Origin: Pomphorhynchus laevis | Lineage: Eukaryota > Acanthocephala > Palaeacanthocephala > Echinorhynchida > Pomphorhynchidae | Assembly: GCA_012934845.2 (NCBI GenBank) | Contig: WNNJ02001606.1 | Location: 1 to 64,000 of the forward strand | Direction of reading: 5' to 3' | Length of the DNA: 64,000 nucleotides | Shown: positions 19,243 to 31,129 of the stretch, in pieces | How the letters are laid out: every line of letters begins with the position of its first letter | How positions within the stretch are numbered: the first letter of the stretch is position 1 | Program-made: the position numbers and the translations under genes | Notes under the pieces: generated by a model | Told to the model about the DNA's origin: nothing | The model's input: the letters and a program-made list of their open reading frames with translations, nothing else | Database searches by the model: none

Positions 19243-21704
19243 ATGCAGAGTACTCGTGAGCCTTTTTCACTGAATATCCTTCAGTGGAATTCGGGAGGTG
19301 CTTCTGCCCTTAGACTTCTATCCGGTAGAGACGCAGATGTTATAGTCCTTCAGGAGACGCGGTCTATCCGTCTCCCCCAGGACATTACTCGATTTATCCC
19401 AAAGCATATCTGTTCCCACTATACTCCGTACATAACCCCGCCTCACTCTTCTTCCTCTCAAGGACTCTTGACCTTAGTTAAGTGCTCTTTAAGGTCCACC
19501 CTCTTGCTAAACTACTCATGTCCAGCCCTGTCTTGTCTGGTAGTTTCACTCAGTAAGAACGGTAAACGCCTCAGTCTAGCCAATGTTTACATTCGTCCAG
19601 GGGAGATCCACAAGAATCGTGACCTCCTGGATGGTATTATCGACAGCGGCTATGACATGATACTAGGGGACTTCAACGACAGAACTGGTCGTTGGATCAA
19701 CGCATCACTTCGCAGAGCCAGGAACGATTACTTTATTCACAAACCACCGTCCTCCACTTTTCATTGCACATCAACAAATTCAATCCTCGACATTTTACTG
19801 CTTCACTCGAGGTGGTTACTTAAACCCCTCTGCACGGAGCAGTCGCGTCAACAGTTGACCACCTCTCATGACCTCATTCGTTGGAGGATAGAGGAGGATA
19901 CGTTGCTGAGAAGGAGGTTTCACTTTGATCCGATCAGAGTGGCCTTCTTTCAGGCGGCAATCCGACTCTTCCCCAGAATAGGACATGAGAGTTTAACCGA
20001 ATTCAATACCTACCTCTCTTCGCAAGCTACCGCGATTTTATCGACTACCTACAAAGGTCGCTTATACAATCCCACTCCGACAAAACTCAAGGTCCTAGCT
20101 AAATTGCTGAACCTTCCTAATCTCTCTGTTTCCGAAAGACAAACCCTCTCGAATGAATACTGGAGCACTAGATATAGGTTCCAGCTGAGTAGGGATAAGA
20201 CGAATATTGCTCGTTTTAACCCGTCTCAGTCTTCCTTCTGAAAGATATTCAGGAAGGAGAAGTTTGTGTGCTGGAAGGATAGGGCATTTGGTTGGATAGG
20301 TAAGATAGGCCTTGAAAAAGTTTTGGAAGAGTCACTAGCCCTTCATAACTATGGAGCCACTCAATCACCTCAACCAATCCCGCCTTGGGGTGACTTCAAG
20401 AGTAGGGACTTATCTGTAACAGATATCCTTAACTTCTGGGGTCCACTTCCGGGCACCTCTAAATCCCACGCTCCACTTTCCTCTCGAGTCTGTCAGCTTT
20501 TGACAGCCGATCAGAGAAGAGAGGTGGCCGTCACAATGCTTCTAGCCCCCCATCCGATGTAGCAGGCATCAATATTAGTAAGAGAGTGTTTATTCCTAAG
20601 AAAAAATCCTGCTCATGCCATAAAGATCTGCGACCTATTTCGATTCAAAATGCCCTCGTGTCGATTTACGAAAAAGCGCTTGCGCGTAAAATCCGCGACC
20701 ATTTGATTAGGCGTAATTTGATCCCTCCTGGTTTTCATGGGTTCGTCAAAGATCTCTCGGTCCATTCAGCAGTAGGTGAGGTGGAGCAGTTTTGTCGGGA
20801 AAATAGCCATCGTCTTGTAGTGGCTGTTTTCCTTGACTTTTCTGCTGCATTTGACCGCATCTCCATTCCCTTTGTGATCTCTTCTCTCAGGTCCCTCGGG
20901 TTGCCTGCGAGAATAGTGAACAGGGTGGAGATACTGCTGTACACCAAGCGATTTTATTATGAAGACGACCTTGATGCGCGTCAGTTCTACCCTATTACGG
21001 GTGTGCCTCAAGGTTCCCCACTTTCTCCTATCTTATATCTTGCTGCTTCCATTAATCTATTCAAAATATTTAAACGCGAACAACGTCTTGTGGTGTATGC
21101 TGATGACACCACAGCCCTGTTCTCTGGACACAGGTGCAAAGACGTAGTTTCTGACATCAGCCGCTTCTTTTTAAGATTAAAAGACCAGTTACCCGTATCC
21201 AATCTTATTTTAAACTCTGCCAAATCGCAGGCGGTTGTCTTTCATGGCACCACTGCAACAAAGAAAAAACTTAAGAGATTAGCATTCTCTGCTCTCTCCT
21301 CCATATTTGCCTCTGAACCACTCCCCACCTTCACAAGTCGAGTAAAATACCTGGGGTTCACCGTTACGGTGAACTGGTCGGCGAAAGCTAACCTGGATAG
21401 ACTCAAACGTATCCTGAAGAAAGCTAGGTGGGCTCTGAAACGGGCCCAACATCTGTCGTTGATAGGGAAAACCCAGGTGCGCCTCTGGGGCACCTGGGCT
21501 ATCTCGGGATTAGTCTTCTTCTCTAGAGGACGTCCCCCAGAGCAAAGGCTAAGGTTTCTTAAGCTCCTCGTCTCTCGTTTACCCAGCATAGTCCGCGCCG
21601 ATTGGATTATTCGGGGTGTGAAAGACCCCGGGTGGTTCAGTCGGAAAGCGGCGTGTTGGATCGGTTGGGGGGGGGCTCAGATCCCCGTGGATTTGAGGCC
21701 TTGA
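19243..21704 (+). pseudogene. LINE-J ORF2, endonuclease and reverse transcriptase
   Basis: Begins MQSTREPFSLNILQWNSGG. The endonuclease domain (about 19243-19860) has the expected N, E (LQETR), GDFNDR and a DILLLH end without the usual SDH (TSHDL instead). The frame is stopped at 20239-20241, continues in the same frame to 20562, then shifts by a one-base deletion near 20550 relative to copies A and C. The RT from 20586 has LDFSAAFDRI, GVPQGSPLSP and YADDTTALF (about 21095), and ends with a Jockey/I-type C-terminus (RLPSIVRADWIIRG). It would have been the nicking and copying enzyme. Confidence 0.8.
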
Positions 21705-21860
21705 AGCAGGAAGAAGAGCTGGAATGCCGATAGATATCGGTCGATTTACATTGACACTAGTCGTTAACGTTTTTTCTTCATTTATTTATGTGTTCTTTTT
21801 TTGTTTCTGTGTTTTCGTGTACATAAGAAAATCATTTATTTATTTATTTAAAAATGAAGT

Positions 21861-22807
21861 TTATTTCGTTGACTGTCACATTAATTAGCTGATCCAGTAT
21901 TTCTCCCTTTTTTTACGATGTTTTGCTGATTGGGATTTAGACTCATTGTGTATTGCGATACACAATAATTGAATATAATAAGCGTCGGGCATGACTACAG
22001 AACGATTCACATTTTGCCGAATCGTTTCAATATATTTTAATTTTAAAAATCTTGTTCTGGTTATAAATATTTGTATATATTGTTCAGTTTTATCATTAAA
22101 ATATTCAAGTGTGATAATTACTTAAAAAAATTTACTTTCAAATGGTCTTTATTAAAAATAATATTATTGCTTGTTCTAGTATTAGGTAAAACGTCGTTGT
22201 TTATTGTATTATATTTAGTATTGTTTAGTATACAGAAATTTATTAAGAAAATCTTTATTATTAGTATACAGAAGGTTTAATGAATATATATTTTTTATAT
22301 GAATTTGGAGTAAATTTTAATAACATCTTTCATTCATACTTAAATGTTGTCTTTTATGAAATTGTCGTATAGTTTGCCATTATTATAATGCTTAAATCAT
22401 AAAGGAGTTTTGCCTTACGCCAAATGAAATGTTAACAAGGCATGTTAAGCGAACACTTTAAAAGTCGTAAATCTAAATTTTAAGTAAAACTTAAATACAA
22501 TTGTGATGTAAATAGTTTGTATTTTTGACTATTCATTGTGCTCTGTGACTAATGCAATTCTACGTAAAGCACATGTTGTGGCATTTGTAGTTGAATATGC
22601 TATATGAACATGCCTCAAACTGAGAAAATCCATTATACTATCTGGAATTAACTCTTTATTTTGTAGTTGAATTATAATACCGAAACAGAGTACATTGTTA
22701 TTTTGTTTCACTGTATTCATTATCTTATATTATTGTAGATGCGTATTGCTTTAGTTTTTATTGTTTGCTATTCTTTTTTACGATTCAACGTATCCTACTG
22801 TATTTGA
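21861..22807. other. Intergenic region upstream of the CABIN1-like gene
   Basis: AT-rich, no repeat family recognised and no frame above about 70 codons. It presumably contains the promoter and 5' untranslated region of the gene at 22808, but no core promoter element can be named. A pyrimidine-rich stretch ending in AG (about 22722-22738, TTATATTATTGTAG) could be a splice or trans-splice acceptor. This is a guess. Confidence 0.4.
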
Positions 22808-25800
22808 ATGATTTCACATTTTTCTCAAGAATTTGATGAAGATGAAGATCCTTGGACATTTGGTGATGGCACTGCCAGATCAATGCTATCAGAACAGGAA
22901 CGTCAAGAGGCGGATATTATACATGAAATCTTCGAGTATCAGAAACTGCATAATGGTTGTAGAGCAAACGCACTTCGCAAATTGTATACTCGGATTACCA
23001 GATTGGACTCTTCAAATGTAATAACTGACAACTTACGTAGACTTCTTCGTAGGGTCGCTTGCGATCTATTACGCTGCCTAATTGATTTAGGTTCACCCAC
23101 TGTTCATGAATGCCGCAATTTGGTAATGAGCCTTTTTGAGTCAGATGGTTTATTATATATGACAACCGATACTTTGGACGTTGTGAAAGATGAAGATCTG
23201 TTTGTTAACCAGAAGTATTTGTTTCAATTGGTACTCAACAGTATCGATGCTGGGTATGTTCCTCTTGTCCGACATGCAATCATTCTTATTCCGTTCGCGA
23301 GTCCGTTTTTCACAAAAATGTTGGAGGTCGTACTTCCTAGTTTGTGGGCATGTGGCTGTGAAACTGACTGTATTAAATTATGTGAATATGCCAATAAAAA
23401 AATGTCAATCGGTAGGTCAGATATACTTGATACATTCACTTATTTCATTCATTTTCATTCAAATAAACCAATTCCTTTATTCGCAAGACTACCTGAAATG
23501 TCAGAAGTCAAGTTGAAACCTATTATTCGTAAAGTCAGCGATATGATCAAAAATCTTAATGATAAAATAGTTTGGCGCAATAGTAACAGTGTATCAAAGA
23601 TACAAGCATGCAGACATTATAAATTTCCCCCACGCTTTTATCCAAACACGTTAGATGAACTAATTGATCAACTTCTCGAAGATAGACTTAATATAATTGA
23701 GCAGTTCTGCTCAATGTTAAGCAAAATGTCAGCAAGATATATTAAACGTCCATCGATACTTTTTAGAAATGCAAATAAGAATACCTGCCATATAATAAAC
23801 AACAACTCATCAACTTTAAAGAACTCAACAGGTGATCACACTCACAAGGATAAGAATAACAACAATAGTAATGATGATGGTCAAGCTATGTGTTCAATCA
23901 CTACTACTCAGTCAAGTAAGCGTTCAAAGATTGAACACAACAAGCCTTCACGTGATAGCGCTGCGACAACAACACATAGGCAGCACCATGGTGATCATGA
24001 ACACGTCAATCAGGATAAACGTCGGTCATCCAGAGGTTATATTTCATCTAGCGCATGGGCAGATAATTTAGCAGATAAAATAAAGTTAATATACCCAGAT
24101 GATTTCTTTACTATTCAAGCACAAGCATGTGTCCAACAAGGTTGCCTACCAATTAACCAGTTTAGTATACCACCGTATAGCGTTTATAAAGATGCTTCTA
24201 ACGATGACAGCAATTCTGTTATAATCGTCGATGATAATAGTAATGACTGTGTATTTGACGTTGATCCATGTCCAATATTTTTGGACTCAAAATTTACCAC
24301 TAATTATATTCGTGGACTGCCTTTCGCCGAATGCTTGTGGCGCGTTGTACATTGGATTACAAAACGACGAAATAAACGATGGTCCTCGCAGCTAATCGAT
24401 AAGTTTTGCAAGTTGACTGCACTTGTAATTGAAGGTTCACCACAGGGTCTGTCTATCGATATAGCATTAGCATTTACGCGCCTTCTATTTACTCATCCAT
24501 CGTCGATGTCCACTTATAATCAGTCGCAGATGTTCGCACACTGTATTGGTACTCTTCATCGATTAGTATCTGATTATGATCGTGTGAAAGTTGAAGTAAA
24601 TACGGAAACATATTCAGATTCACCGGTAAACCTGGACGACGCTAAGTTTGTTGACAGTAGCAACAAACTTGATACGAAGGATTTTGCTATTAAAGATGAA
24701 GAAGGATGTGGATCCGGTTTCAATAATGTATCAAGTGCGACCTACAAACTACAGAATAATCAAGACACCCTACGTGTAAGTAGTCAATCTGATTGTAAGG
24801 AAACATATTTAATTAACGAAGCGCGTTTGTTGCTAGCGGCGTACTGTCTGAACATTAGCCAGATAGATCGATGTCTACTTTTCCTAAATTACTTTAAACA
24901 AGTAGATAGCATAGTGATTATGTGTCCTGGCGGAACTGCCTTAAGTCTATCTCATATTCGATATAAATGTAACAGAGATGTAACTCTACGATCAATGTGC
25001 TTTTACGCGAATCAAAGCGATGCACTAGATCTATATCAAAAATCTATTACGCGTGCATTACACTTTGATTTTAGTAATGACACAATTACCCGTCTTACTC
25101 AATTACCAGACAAAGAATATGTTGTTGATATGTGCTGCCGAATTCTATGGTCGGTAGATTTTCTATCCTCGGATATTTTAACATTGATATTCTTTGATTG
25201 TTCAATCGGGTCTCCTGGTGCCAAGCACGCTACCTGTGTACTTATCAATCTGTTAAAATTTATGCAGACAAATAATTCTAGTACTTTATTTAATTGTGAT
25301 CAGTTTTGGATATGGTTGCATAATTGTATTGAATCAATAGAACAGAGCTCATTACTTGGCGGAAAAAAATTTCGGCCGCCTAATCATGTCATTTTAATTG
25401 ACCATATCCACGAATGCATTGGACGTTACTTAGGTTGTTGTCGGCCAATACAATCATCAAGCTCACAGGCTATGGAGACATTGGAACTGGAAAATGCTTC
25501 TAAAACTAACAATTCTGCTACAACTGTTGCTAGTACTATTAGCAATGCTGTAAGTAACGATGCATTCGCAGACAATTCTACCGGTCAGTTTTTAAAATAT
25601 GCAATAAAAAAGCTATACGCGTATCTGAAAAGCCAGACACACACAGCTGCGGTAAGAAATATAATTCTACAGATTCTCGAACAGTCCATTTACTGTCTAT
25701 GGGGTGCAAATTCTATTGATAAACGAGCGAAATCAAAATATATTGTCGACCATCAAAGTACTCCTATTCAAATGACGCTTGAAGACTGTTACGTTGTTTA

Positions 25801-28159
25801 CGACATTTTGAAGCCTTTAGAGCTACCAGGGTTTACCAAATCACGTAACCCGGGCTGCACAATCGACGAACACCAGCTGACATTCTGTAAAATTGTTGAT
25901 TTACTTCAATGGGATTTGAGTAAACATTCAAAATGCATAGGAAAATGGCTAGGCAGAGCGTTCAATCTAGATGATATTTGTTGGGAAGTAAGTGAAAATT
26001 CTACAACTAGCGACATCAGGAATCTTCGTCTGAACAATGATAGTTTTCATTTGCCAGTTATAGACCTTTCATTCCTCCAACAAGATCAACTTAGTTCCTT
26101 TCGTGATATATACTATCTAATTGCAGACTACTACTTTAAAGGAGTAAATGTTCAACTTGCCGAGCAATACTATTTAAAAGATTTAGTTTTAAATCCAAAG
26201 CGTTATGATAGCCTAGCTGCTTTGTGCCTTTGCTATGACGCGCGGATTGAAATTGAACTTATAAATCGTTTTGATTTCGACAATGAACGGGACGTACAAG
26301 ATGACCTAAAAAATATTGGTTCCGATACTGCTTCGGATTGCCCAACAACATCTTCAGTATCTACAATCAGCCCGGCAAATAATAAATCACATAAAAATCA
26401 ACAACCGATCGTTACCGAAATTATACCAACTAATAATAGCTCTTACAACGAAAATAATGACGATGAAGCTGATGACCAACGAGTTGTCAGAAAAAGGTCT
26501 AGATCTTCATTATCATGTTGCTATGACATTGCTAGTCTGGGACCAGATTTTGATCATATTTATCCAATGTATCAACGACTGTATAATACATTCTATTTGG
26601 CGAATAAATATTGCACTCATTCCAAACACACACTCTATATGGAATTTAGTTCAATTAATTACTCGTTAGCCTCTAATTGTTCGAAAATGTTGAAACGTTA
26701 TGATTTGTTGGGCATTGATGATCACATTGAAAACAATATATCTGCATTTCATAAAAATTGTTTGAAACGGGCTTTAATAGGATATAAAGAGGCATCACTG
26801 TGTGTTGATGAAACACATAAGGAGGAATGGCTGCATCATTTTATGTTTGGGAAGTTGGCTCTTAAGCCGAGTATTGCCATTTTCTTTGATCGATTGCAGA
26901 AAAATGCTGGTAGCAAGTTGACCAAAGCATTGACGAATTTCTATCAATCAATTGAGGAGTTGAACGCCAGAGGAGCAGCAATTCCTAGGCGGATTAACTA
27001 TTCAAATGCACCGTGTCTCTCTAAAGAGTTAGCACAGCTGCATTATATGGTAGGATCATCCTGTTTGAAATGGTTAATTATACATAATGACAACAACGAA
27101 GATAATGCAATTTTAACAAATTGTTATGATCAAAGTGTGGCCATTGTCAACAAGGTTGTGCATCATAGACGAGGATTTGTAAGCCAGATTGATAATTGCA
27201 ATCAGATTTCAAAATTTATCAACGAGCTAAGATCAGATCAGTCGGAACGAGATCGATTGGCAAAAATGTCCATGCACATTCTAATAGCTGTTCTAAAGCG
27301 TTATAAAGAACACTATAAAAGCAATTATCGATTGGCATGGTTTTTCCTACATGATAAGGACTACTATTCTTTGGAACTGTCGAAAACATTCCTTATCCAC
27401 AAGAACTCAACATTTACACATAAAAACGTCGCTCGTTGTGTATACACATCTGATCGAATTAGTACACTAAACATTTCAGGAATTTCACAATTTCAGAAAC
27501 TAATGGTTCCTGGCCTATTTAGTGAACGAACTCGTCAATTTTTATTCAATGGAATTTGGCGAATGAATACAAGCGTTCCACATGATCTTGAGAGACCAGG
27601 TAGCTTCCCCGCATCGATGTACAAATCAGTTGAATTACTTATCGAGTTATTAGCCAATGAACCAGAAGAGCTGGGTCTAATTTCACGTCAATTATACACA
27701 AAACCTGATAATCGATACAAGTTTCTTAGCGATTCAGATCGGATATACCTCTGTCGGCGTGCTTATTTTGAATCGATTAATGGCTTCATTAGAAAATTAC
27801 ATTTTGCAATGTCGATAACTAACAATTGCTATAATACCTCTCTAACTGGTGCTGATTGTTGTTACAGCAGCAACAATTTTCACGGATATTCTCAGTCATA
27901 CGACAGTAGTATTTTGAAGGAAGTCTACTCCTTGTGGGTATTCGGTAGCCAGTCACTCGACATACAAGATCCTGATTGCCTTCGAGCATTGAACTTGGCT
28001 TATCATCAGCTGACTGGTAAAGAAGCACCAAGTCATGATGCTGTCATTCGGTTTTGTTCAAGTAGGCGTGGAGACGTGATTTCTTCCACACTATTGTCAT
28101 CATATGCACATAGTCATCAATCGTCAAATACTTCTCTGGGCTCAAAGTTGCGACCATAG
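22808..28159 (+). CDS. CABIN1: Calcineurin-binding protein cabin-1-like (HIRA histone-chaperone complex subunit)
   Basis: 1783 codons in one exon. CABIN1 (yeast Hir3) is the large TPR scaffold of the nuclear HIRA complex that deposits histone H3.3. Similarity to animal CABIN1 runs along its length. There is an N-terminal helical TPR part (residues about 25-215, for example VPLVRHAIILIPF), an Asn/Ser-rich linker (about 320-410) with a KRSK...KRRSSRG basic patch, a middle domain, and the TPR block YLIADYYFKGVNVQLAEQYY (about 1100-1140). A second Asn-rich acidic linker lies at about 1170-1235, then EEWLHHFMFGK and the hallmark GLFSERTRQFLFNGIWRM...RPGSF (about 1568-1600). The frame ends soon after the last conserved helix pair, without the long MEF2-binding tail of vertebrates. 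An in-frame TGA directly precedes the ATG, so this start fits unless an upstream exon exists. Confidence 0.85.
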   Translation: MISHFSQEFDEDEDPWTFGDGTARSMLSEQERQEADIIHEIFEYQKLHNGCRANALRKLYTRITRLDSSNVITDNLRRLLRRVACDLLRCLIDLGSPTVHECRNLVMSLFESDGLLYMTTDTLDVVKDEDLFVNQKYLFQLVLNSIDAGYVPLVRHAIILIPFASPFFTKMLEVVLPSLWACGCETDCIKLCEYANKKMSIGRSDILDTFTYFIHFHSNKPIPLFARLPEMSEVKLKPIIRKVSDMIKNLNDKIVWRNSNSVSKIQACRHYKFPPRFYPNTLDELIDQLLEDRLNIIEQFCSMLSKMSARYIKRPSILFRNANKNTCHIINNNSSTLKNSTGDHTHKDKNNNNSNDDGQAMCSITTTQSSKRSKIEHNKPSRDSAATTTHRQHHGDHEHVNQDKRRSSRGYISSSAWADNLADKIKLIYPDDFFTIQAQACVQQGCLPINQFSIPPYSVYKDASNDDSNSVIIVDDNSNDCVFDVDPCPIFLDSKFTTNYIRGLPFAECLWRVVHWITKRRNKRWSSQLIDKFCKLTALVIEGSPQGLSIDIALAFTRLLFTHPSSMSTYNQSQMFAHCIGTLHRLVSDYDRVKVEVNTETYSDSPVNLDDAKFVDSSNKLDTKDFAIKDEEGCGSGFNNVSSATYKLQNNQDTLRVSSQSDCKETYLINEARLLLAAYCLNISQIDRCLLFLNYFKQVDSIVIMCPGGTALSLSHIRYKCNRDVTLRSMCFYANQSDALDLYQKSITRALHFDFSNDTITRLTQLPDKEYVVDMCCRILWSVDFLSSDILTLIFFDCSIGSPGAKHATCVLINLLKFMQTNNSSTLFNCDQFWIWLHNCIESIEQSSLLGGKKFRPPNHVILIDHIHECIGRYLGCCRPIQSSSSQAMETLELENASKTNNSATTVASTISNAVSNDAFADNSTGQFLKYAIKKLYAYLKSQTHTAAVRNIILQILEQSIYCLWGANSIDKRAKSKYIVDHQSTPIQMTLEDCYVVYDILKPLELPGFTKSRNPGCTIDEHQLTFCKIVDLLQWDLSKHSKCIGKWLGRAFNLDDICWEVSENSTTSDIRNLRLNNDSFHLPVIDLSFLQQDQLSSFRDIYYLIADYYFKGVNVQLAEQYYLKDLVLNPKRYDSLAALCLCYDARIEIELINRFDFDNERDVQDDLKNIGSDTASDCPTTSSVSTISPANNKSHKNQQPIVTEIIPTNNSSYNENNDDEADDQRVVRKRSRSSLSCCYDIASLGPDFDHIYPMYQRLYNTFYLANKYCTHSKHTLYMEFSSINYSLASNCSKMLKRYDLLGIDDHIENNISAFHKNCLKRALIGYKEASLCVDETHKEEWLHHFMFGKLALKPSIAIFFDRLQKNAGSKLTKALTNFYQSIEELNARGAAIPRRINYSNAPCLSKELAQLHYMVGSSCLKWLIIHNDNNEDNAILTNCYDQSVAIVNKVVHHRRGFVSQIDNCNQISKFINELRSDQSERDRLAKMSMHILIAVLKRYKEHYKSNYRLAWFFLHDKDYYSLELSKTFLIHKNSTFTHKNVARCVYTSDRISTLNISGISQFQKLMVPGLFSERTRQFLFNGIWRMNTSVPHDLERPGSFPASMYKSVELLIELLANEPEELGLISRQLYTKPDNRYKFLSDSDRIYLCRRAYFESINGFIRKLHFAMSITNNCYNTSLTGADCCYSSNNFHGYSQSYDSSILKEVYSLWVFGSQSLDIQDPDCLRALNLAYHQLTGKEAPSHDAVIRFCSSRRGDVISSTLLSSYAHSHQSSNTSLGSKLRP

Positions 28160-28465
28160 TTATATTACTACACAAATAATAAATCAGTTTAATTAATGAA
28201 GTTGTCTTAGATAACGATAACTTTGGCTTTTGGAAACACGATATCAGGCCTCACTGTTTTTATTTACCTACGAAACAACATGCACATGTGTTCTTTTCAT
28301 ACATTTATTCGACTTCCGCTGGTTTCCTCTTTTGGGCTGGCAAAACATTTCCCGTGCTTTACCTGTACTTAATAAAGCTACTATATGTATAAAAATGTAT
28401 TGTAAATAAAATAACTAAGTTTGCTAACGACTACTTGGACTATTTTGTAAAGTTGTAATTTTCCT
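28160..28465 (+). other. 3' flank of the CABIN1-like gene with candidate poly(A) signals
   Basis: AATAAA-type hexamers occur near 28178, 28370 and 28405, so transcript ends within about 250 bp of the stop are plausible. No frame or repeat is seen. Confidence 0.45.
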
Positions 28466-28537
28466 TGTTTATATGTTTATATTCTTGTTTATATGTTTAT
28501 ATTCTTGTTTATATGTTTATATTATTGTTTATATTCA
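28466..28537. repeat. 20-bp minisatellite, about 3.6 units
   Basis: Unit TTGTTTATATGTTTATATTC repeated nearly perfectly, the last copy truncated. Confidence 0.85.
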
Positions 28538-28539
28538 GA

Positions 28540-29790
28540 GTAATTCAGAGTTTTTAGCAATTGATCTAAATCTGCTCTAAATACAGGTAGACTTTTAAAT
28601 AATTCTAAAAGTAAAGAAATAATAGGATCAGATTTAAGTAAATATATTCCTAACATAATGTATAAGCTGTTACCGCTATTAGAACAAAAATTATAATTAT
28701 AATAAAGAATTAAAATCTAAATGCAATGATGATATTAGAAACATTATAGAAACAGAATGCAATTGTAGAAGTTTGAGTCTTGATAAAATAAATGAGCATA
28801 TAAGTACCCATAATCTAGAATTAATTGAAAATAGTGATTTAAGGAAAATGTTATCAAAAGGGAATAAATATAGATTAAATAATAACGATAAAAATAAAAT
28901 TTACAATTCGTTATATAATTACTTAAATGCTTACTTTTGTAAGCTGATTAATAGTGGAAGCTTAAATACATCTAAGATTAAAATTTGGAAAGATTAAATA
29001 TTTGATGCGATGAAAAATTAAATTTAAATAACAAACAATTGTAAAATGAAAGATAAAATTGATAAATATATGTATTTAGAACTTACTAAATTAAATGATA
29101 ACAGTATAATAACAACTATTGATAAAGCTAACAATAACTTTTACTTTATATGCAAAAAGCTTTATTATGATATACTGATGAAAGAGGATTTAAATTAAAT
29201 GAGGATTTATAAGGATTTAAGTGAAAACGCAGCATGTGAACGTAGTCATGTGAGTTTAGAAACAATAATTACAAGTTACTCTTCTATAATGGATAAAAAG
29301 GTTTAAAGGTTGAATCATATAATAAAACTATGCCTATATTACATTAAATTCTAAAATTAAATAAAACATATGTTTAGGTGCAATGATTTTAAAACCATTT
29401 AAAATCATGTTCAATGATTTTAAATGGTTTTAATGTACATTAAAACCACTTTCTGTTTATATGAATAAAATATTTAAAGTATTTAAAACACTAAACAATA
29501 TTGTAAGGTAATCGAAATTTATGCTTGTATAAAACAATATTTCAATATTAATTCTACAAAAGAATCTTTAGAACACTAACAGGGCAAATTTTACTTACGA
29601 TTTTAGTATGCTCTATACAAATCTAGATTTAGCTGATATAAATAAAAAGTCAGAAAAATATCAATTTTATATTATAGAAGATATAAATACATTTGTTATT
29701 ATAATTAGAGCCCTTATCTAACTAAAATTTAACATTCAAATAAATATATATATGGATAAAATTAAATTAAAAAAACTTTGAATATTTTGT
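28540..29790 (+). mobile_element. Penelope-like element relic, family N
   Basis: Near 28770-28997 the frame reads NSDLRKMLSKGNKYR, the conserved N-terminal motif upstream of many PLE reverse transcriptases. At about 29550-29640 the YDFSMLYTNLDLADI palm motif follows. The 29436-29790 part is homologous to 1-358 (minus). Very AT-rich and full of stops; old. A pair of overlapping palindromes lies at 29387-29447. Confidence 0.6.
29387..29447. repeat. Overlapping hairpin and palindrome in PLE family N
   Basis: A foldback with 21-23 nt arms (ATTTTAAAACCATTTAAAAT and its complement, spacer GTTCA) overlaps the palindrome GGTTTTAATGTACATTAAAACC positions 29426-29447. At the left window copy the matching sequence ends at the palindrome centre (about 358), so this may mark an element end. 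Confidence 0.65.
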
Positions 29791-29989
29791 AAGTTAACAT
29801 TATTTAAAATTAGAAAAATTCATTGTTGGACAAATAAAAGGTCTTTAAATGGAATGAATAGTAATTTATAAATTTTGATTTATATTTAAACTTATAATAA
29901 AAATTTAAATGATTAATGCAATTGATTTACTGATTACAATTTAACATGTGCGAATTTAGCTGGCGAATCAAAATATTAGCTTAAACACA

Positions 29990-30960
29990 TCCTGATGAAT
30001 ACAAAACAAATGCTTCTAACAACACTCTTGAATAACAAATGCTTTATACAAACATGCAATGTGAAAGTAAATCAACGTGTGGAGCAACTAGCAAGCCAGA
30101 TCGTTTGAGTAATTCATCCAATAAGCAATCAAACGAAGGTATGTATGGTTTTCTTTATGCTAATATTATTGCGTCCAAACTTTACGAGTGAAGAAACTGA
30201 GCAATCTTATAGAGATAACATTATCAAATTGTTTTATAATTTCTTAAAATGGTGCATCGCTATCGAAAGCATTCGCAAATACAACAATGAACAATGCATT
30301 GTTATTCTCTACAAATTATTAATCCATTTCTGGGGACTAATCTCACTTTCAAACACATACTGTCAGAAATGTCACACTTGGGGATATTGGGTGAGGTCAA
30401 TGTACAATTGCGCACCATTGTATCCTACTGGTACTAACTTTAATTATCACATTAATAAAACATGTCGATATAACAGCACCTCTACTTGCAACAACTGTGA
30501 ACAATCATCCGGATTATTCATAAGAGTGTAAGCGCTTCAAAGAGTTTTATAAAAGACACTTATTTAAAGATTAAGTAACTAATATTCAGGATTAGGTTGT
30601 GTTGAAAACACAAGAACCAGGAGCGAAACAATCTACTTATGAAAATATGATGTTTTTAGTTGGCAAGAATGAGCGAATTCGCTAAGAGCATAGAATCAAT
30701 GGTAAGCAAAACGCTGATTAATATTTTCACTCCACAACATCATATCATGGATAACTCTATCAAAACCTTGAATAAAAGATCAGTCTCAACTACTCCAATA
30801 GATAACAACAGATCAAATAAGTTCAAATTAATCAAGAATGCCGGAAAATTGTCGTCTTCGAAAGAATTGATACGTCAGCTCATACTGACTATGTATTTAG
30901 TCGGACAGAATAAAACTTGGTCCGTATTTTGAGATCTCTCGCTTTTAATGATCGTTCAAC
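29990..30960 (+). mobile_element. Old LINE ORF1 relic related to LINE-J
   Basis: Around 30355-30520 the frame gives YCQKCHTWGYWVRSM and later TCNNCEQSSG, a decayed pair of the knuckles seen as CSRCHKWGHWASSC in LINE-J. Positions 30660-30932 read SEFAKSIESMVSKTLINIF, matching the segment after the knuckles in LINE-J ORF1. AT-rich and much more diverged than the LINE-J copies, so an older relative. Confidence 0.5.
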
Positions 30961-31129
30961 ACTGAAAAATGCTAAGAAAGAGCTGAACAAGCGTATATTA
31001 GTAGGCGAGAAAAATCTATGCATTAGAAATTTTTGAATTGTTTGTCGAGTTGAAAATTTTCGAGTTGTTTTGAAAGCCATTTGTCCGTTGAAAGCCGTTG
31101 GAATTGTATATCAGTCGGTCTCCTCTAGT

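Larger units (their letters stand above)
17998..21849 (+). mobile_element. LINE-J copy B, full length with 11-bp target-site duplication
   Basis: Flanked by AAAAATGAAGT on both sides (17987-17997 and 21850-21860), giving a complete 3.85-kb element ending in a TTTA-type tail. The 5' non-coding leader precedes ORF1 (N-terminal part from about 18150, main frame 18424-19209), and ORF2 runs 19243-21704. It is the best-preserved of four copies in the window (others at 2138-6058, about 31.7-35.06 kb and 57.96-59.47 kb, all on the minus strand). Defects are one stop in ORF1, one stop in ORF2 and one single-base deletion, so it is fairly young but dead. Confidence 0.9.

Noticed and set aside
22739-22807. 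Upstream start exon ATGCGTATTGCTTTA (MRIAL) for the CABIN1-like gene, resembling the start of vertebrate CABIN1
   Set aside because: No donor and acceptor pair keeps the reading frame with 22808 onward, and the match is five residues. The simpler single-exon start was kept.
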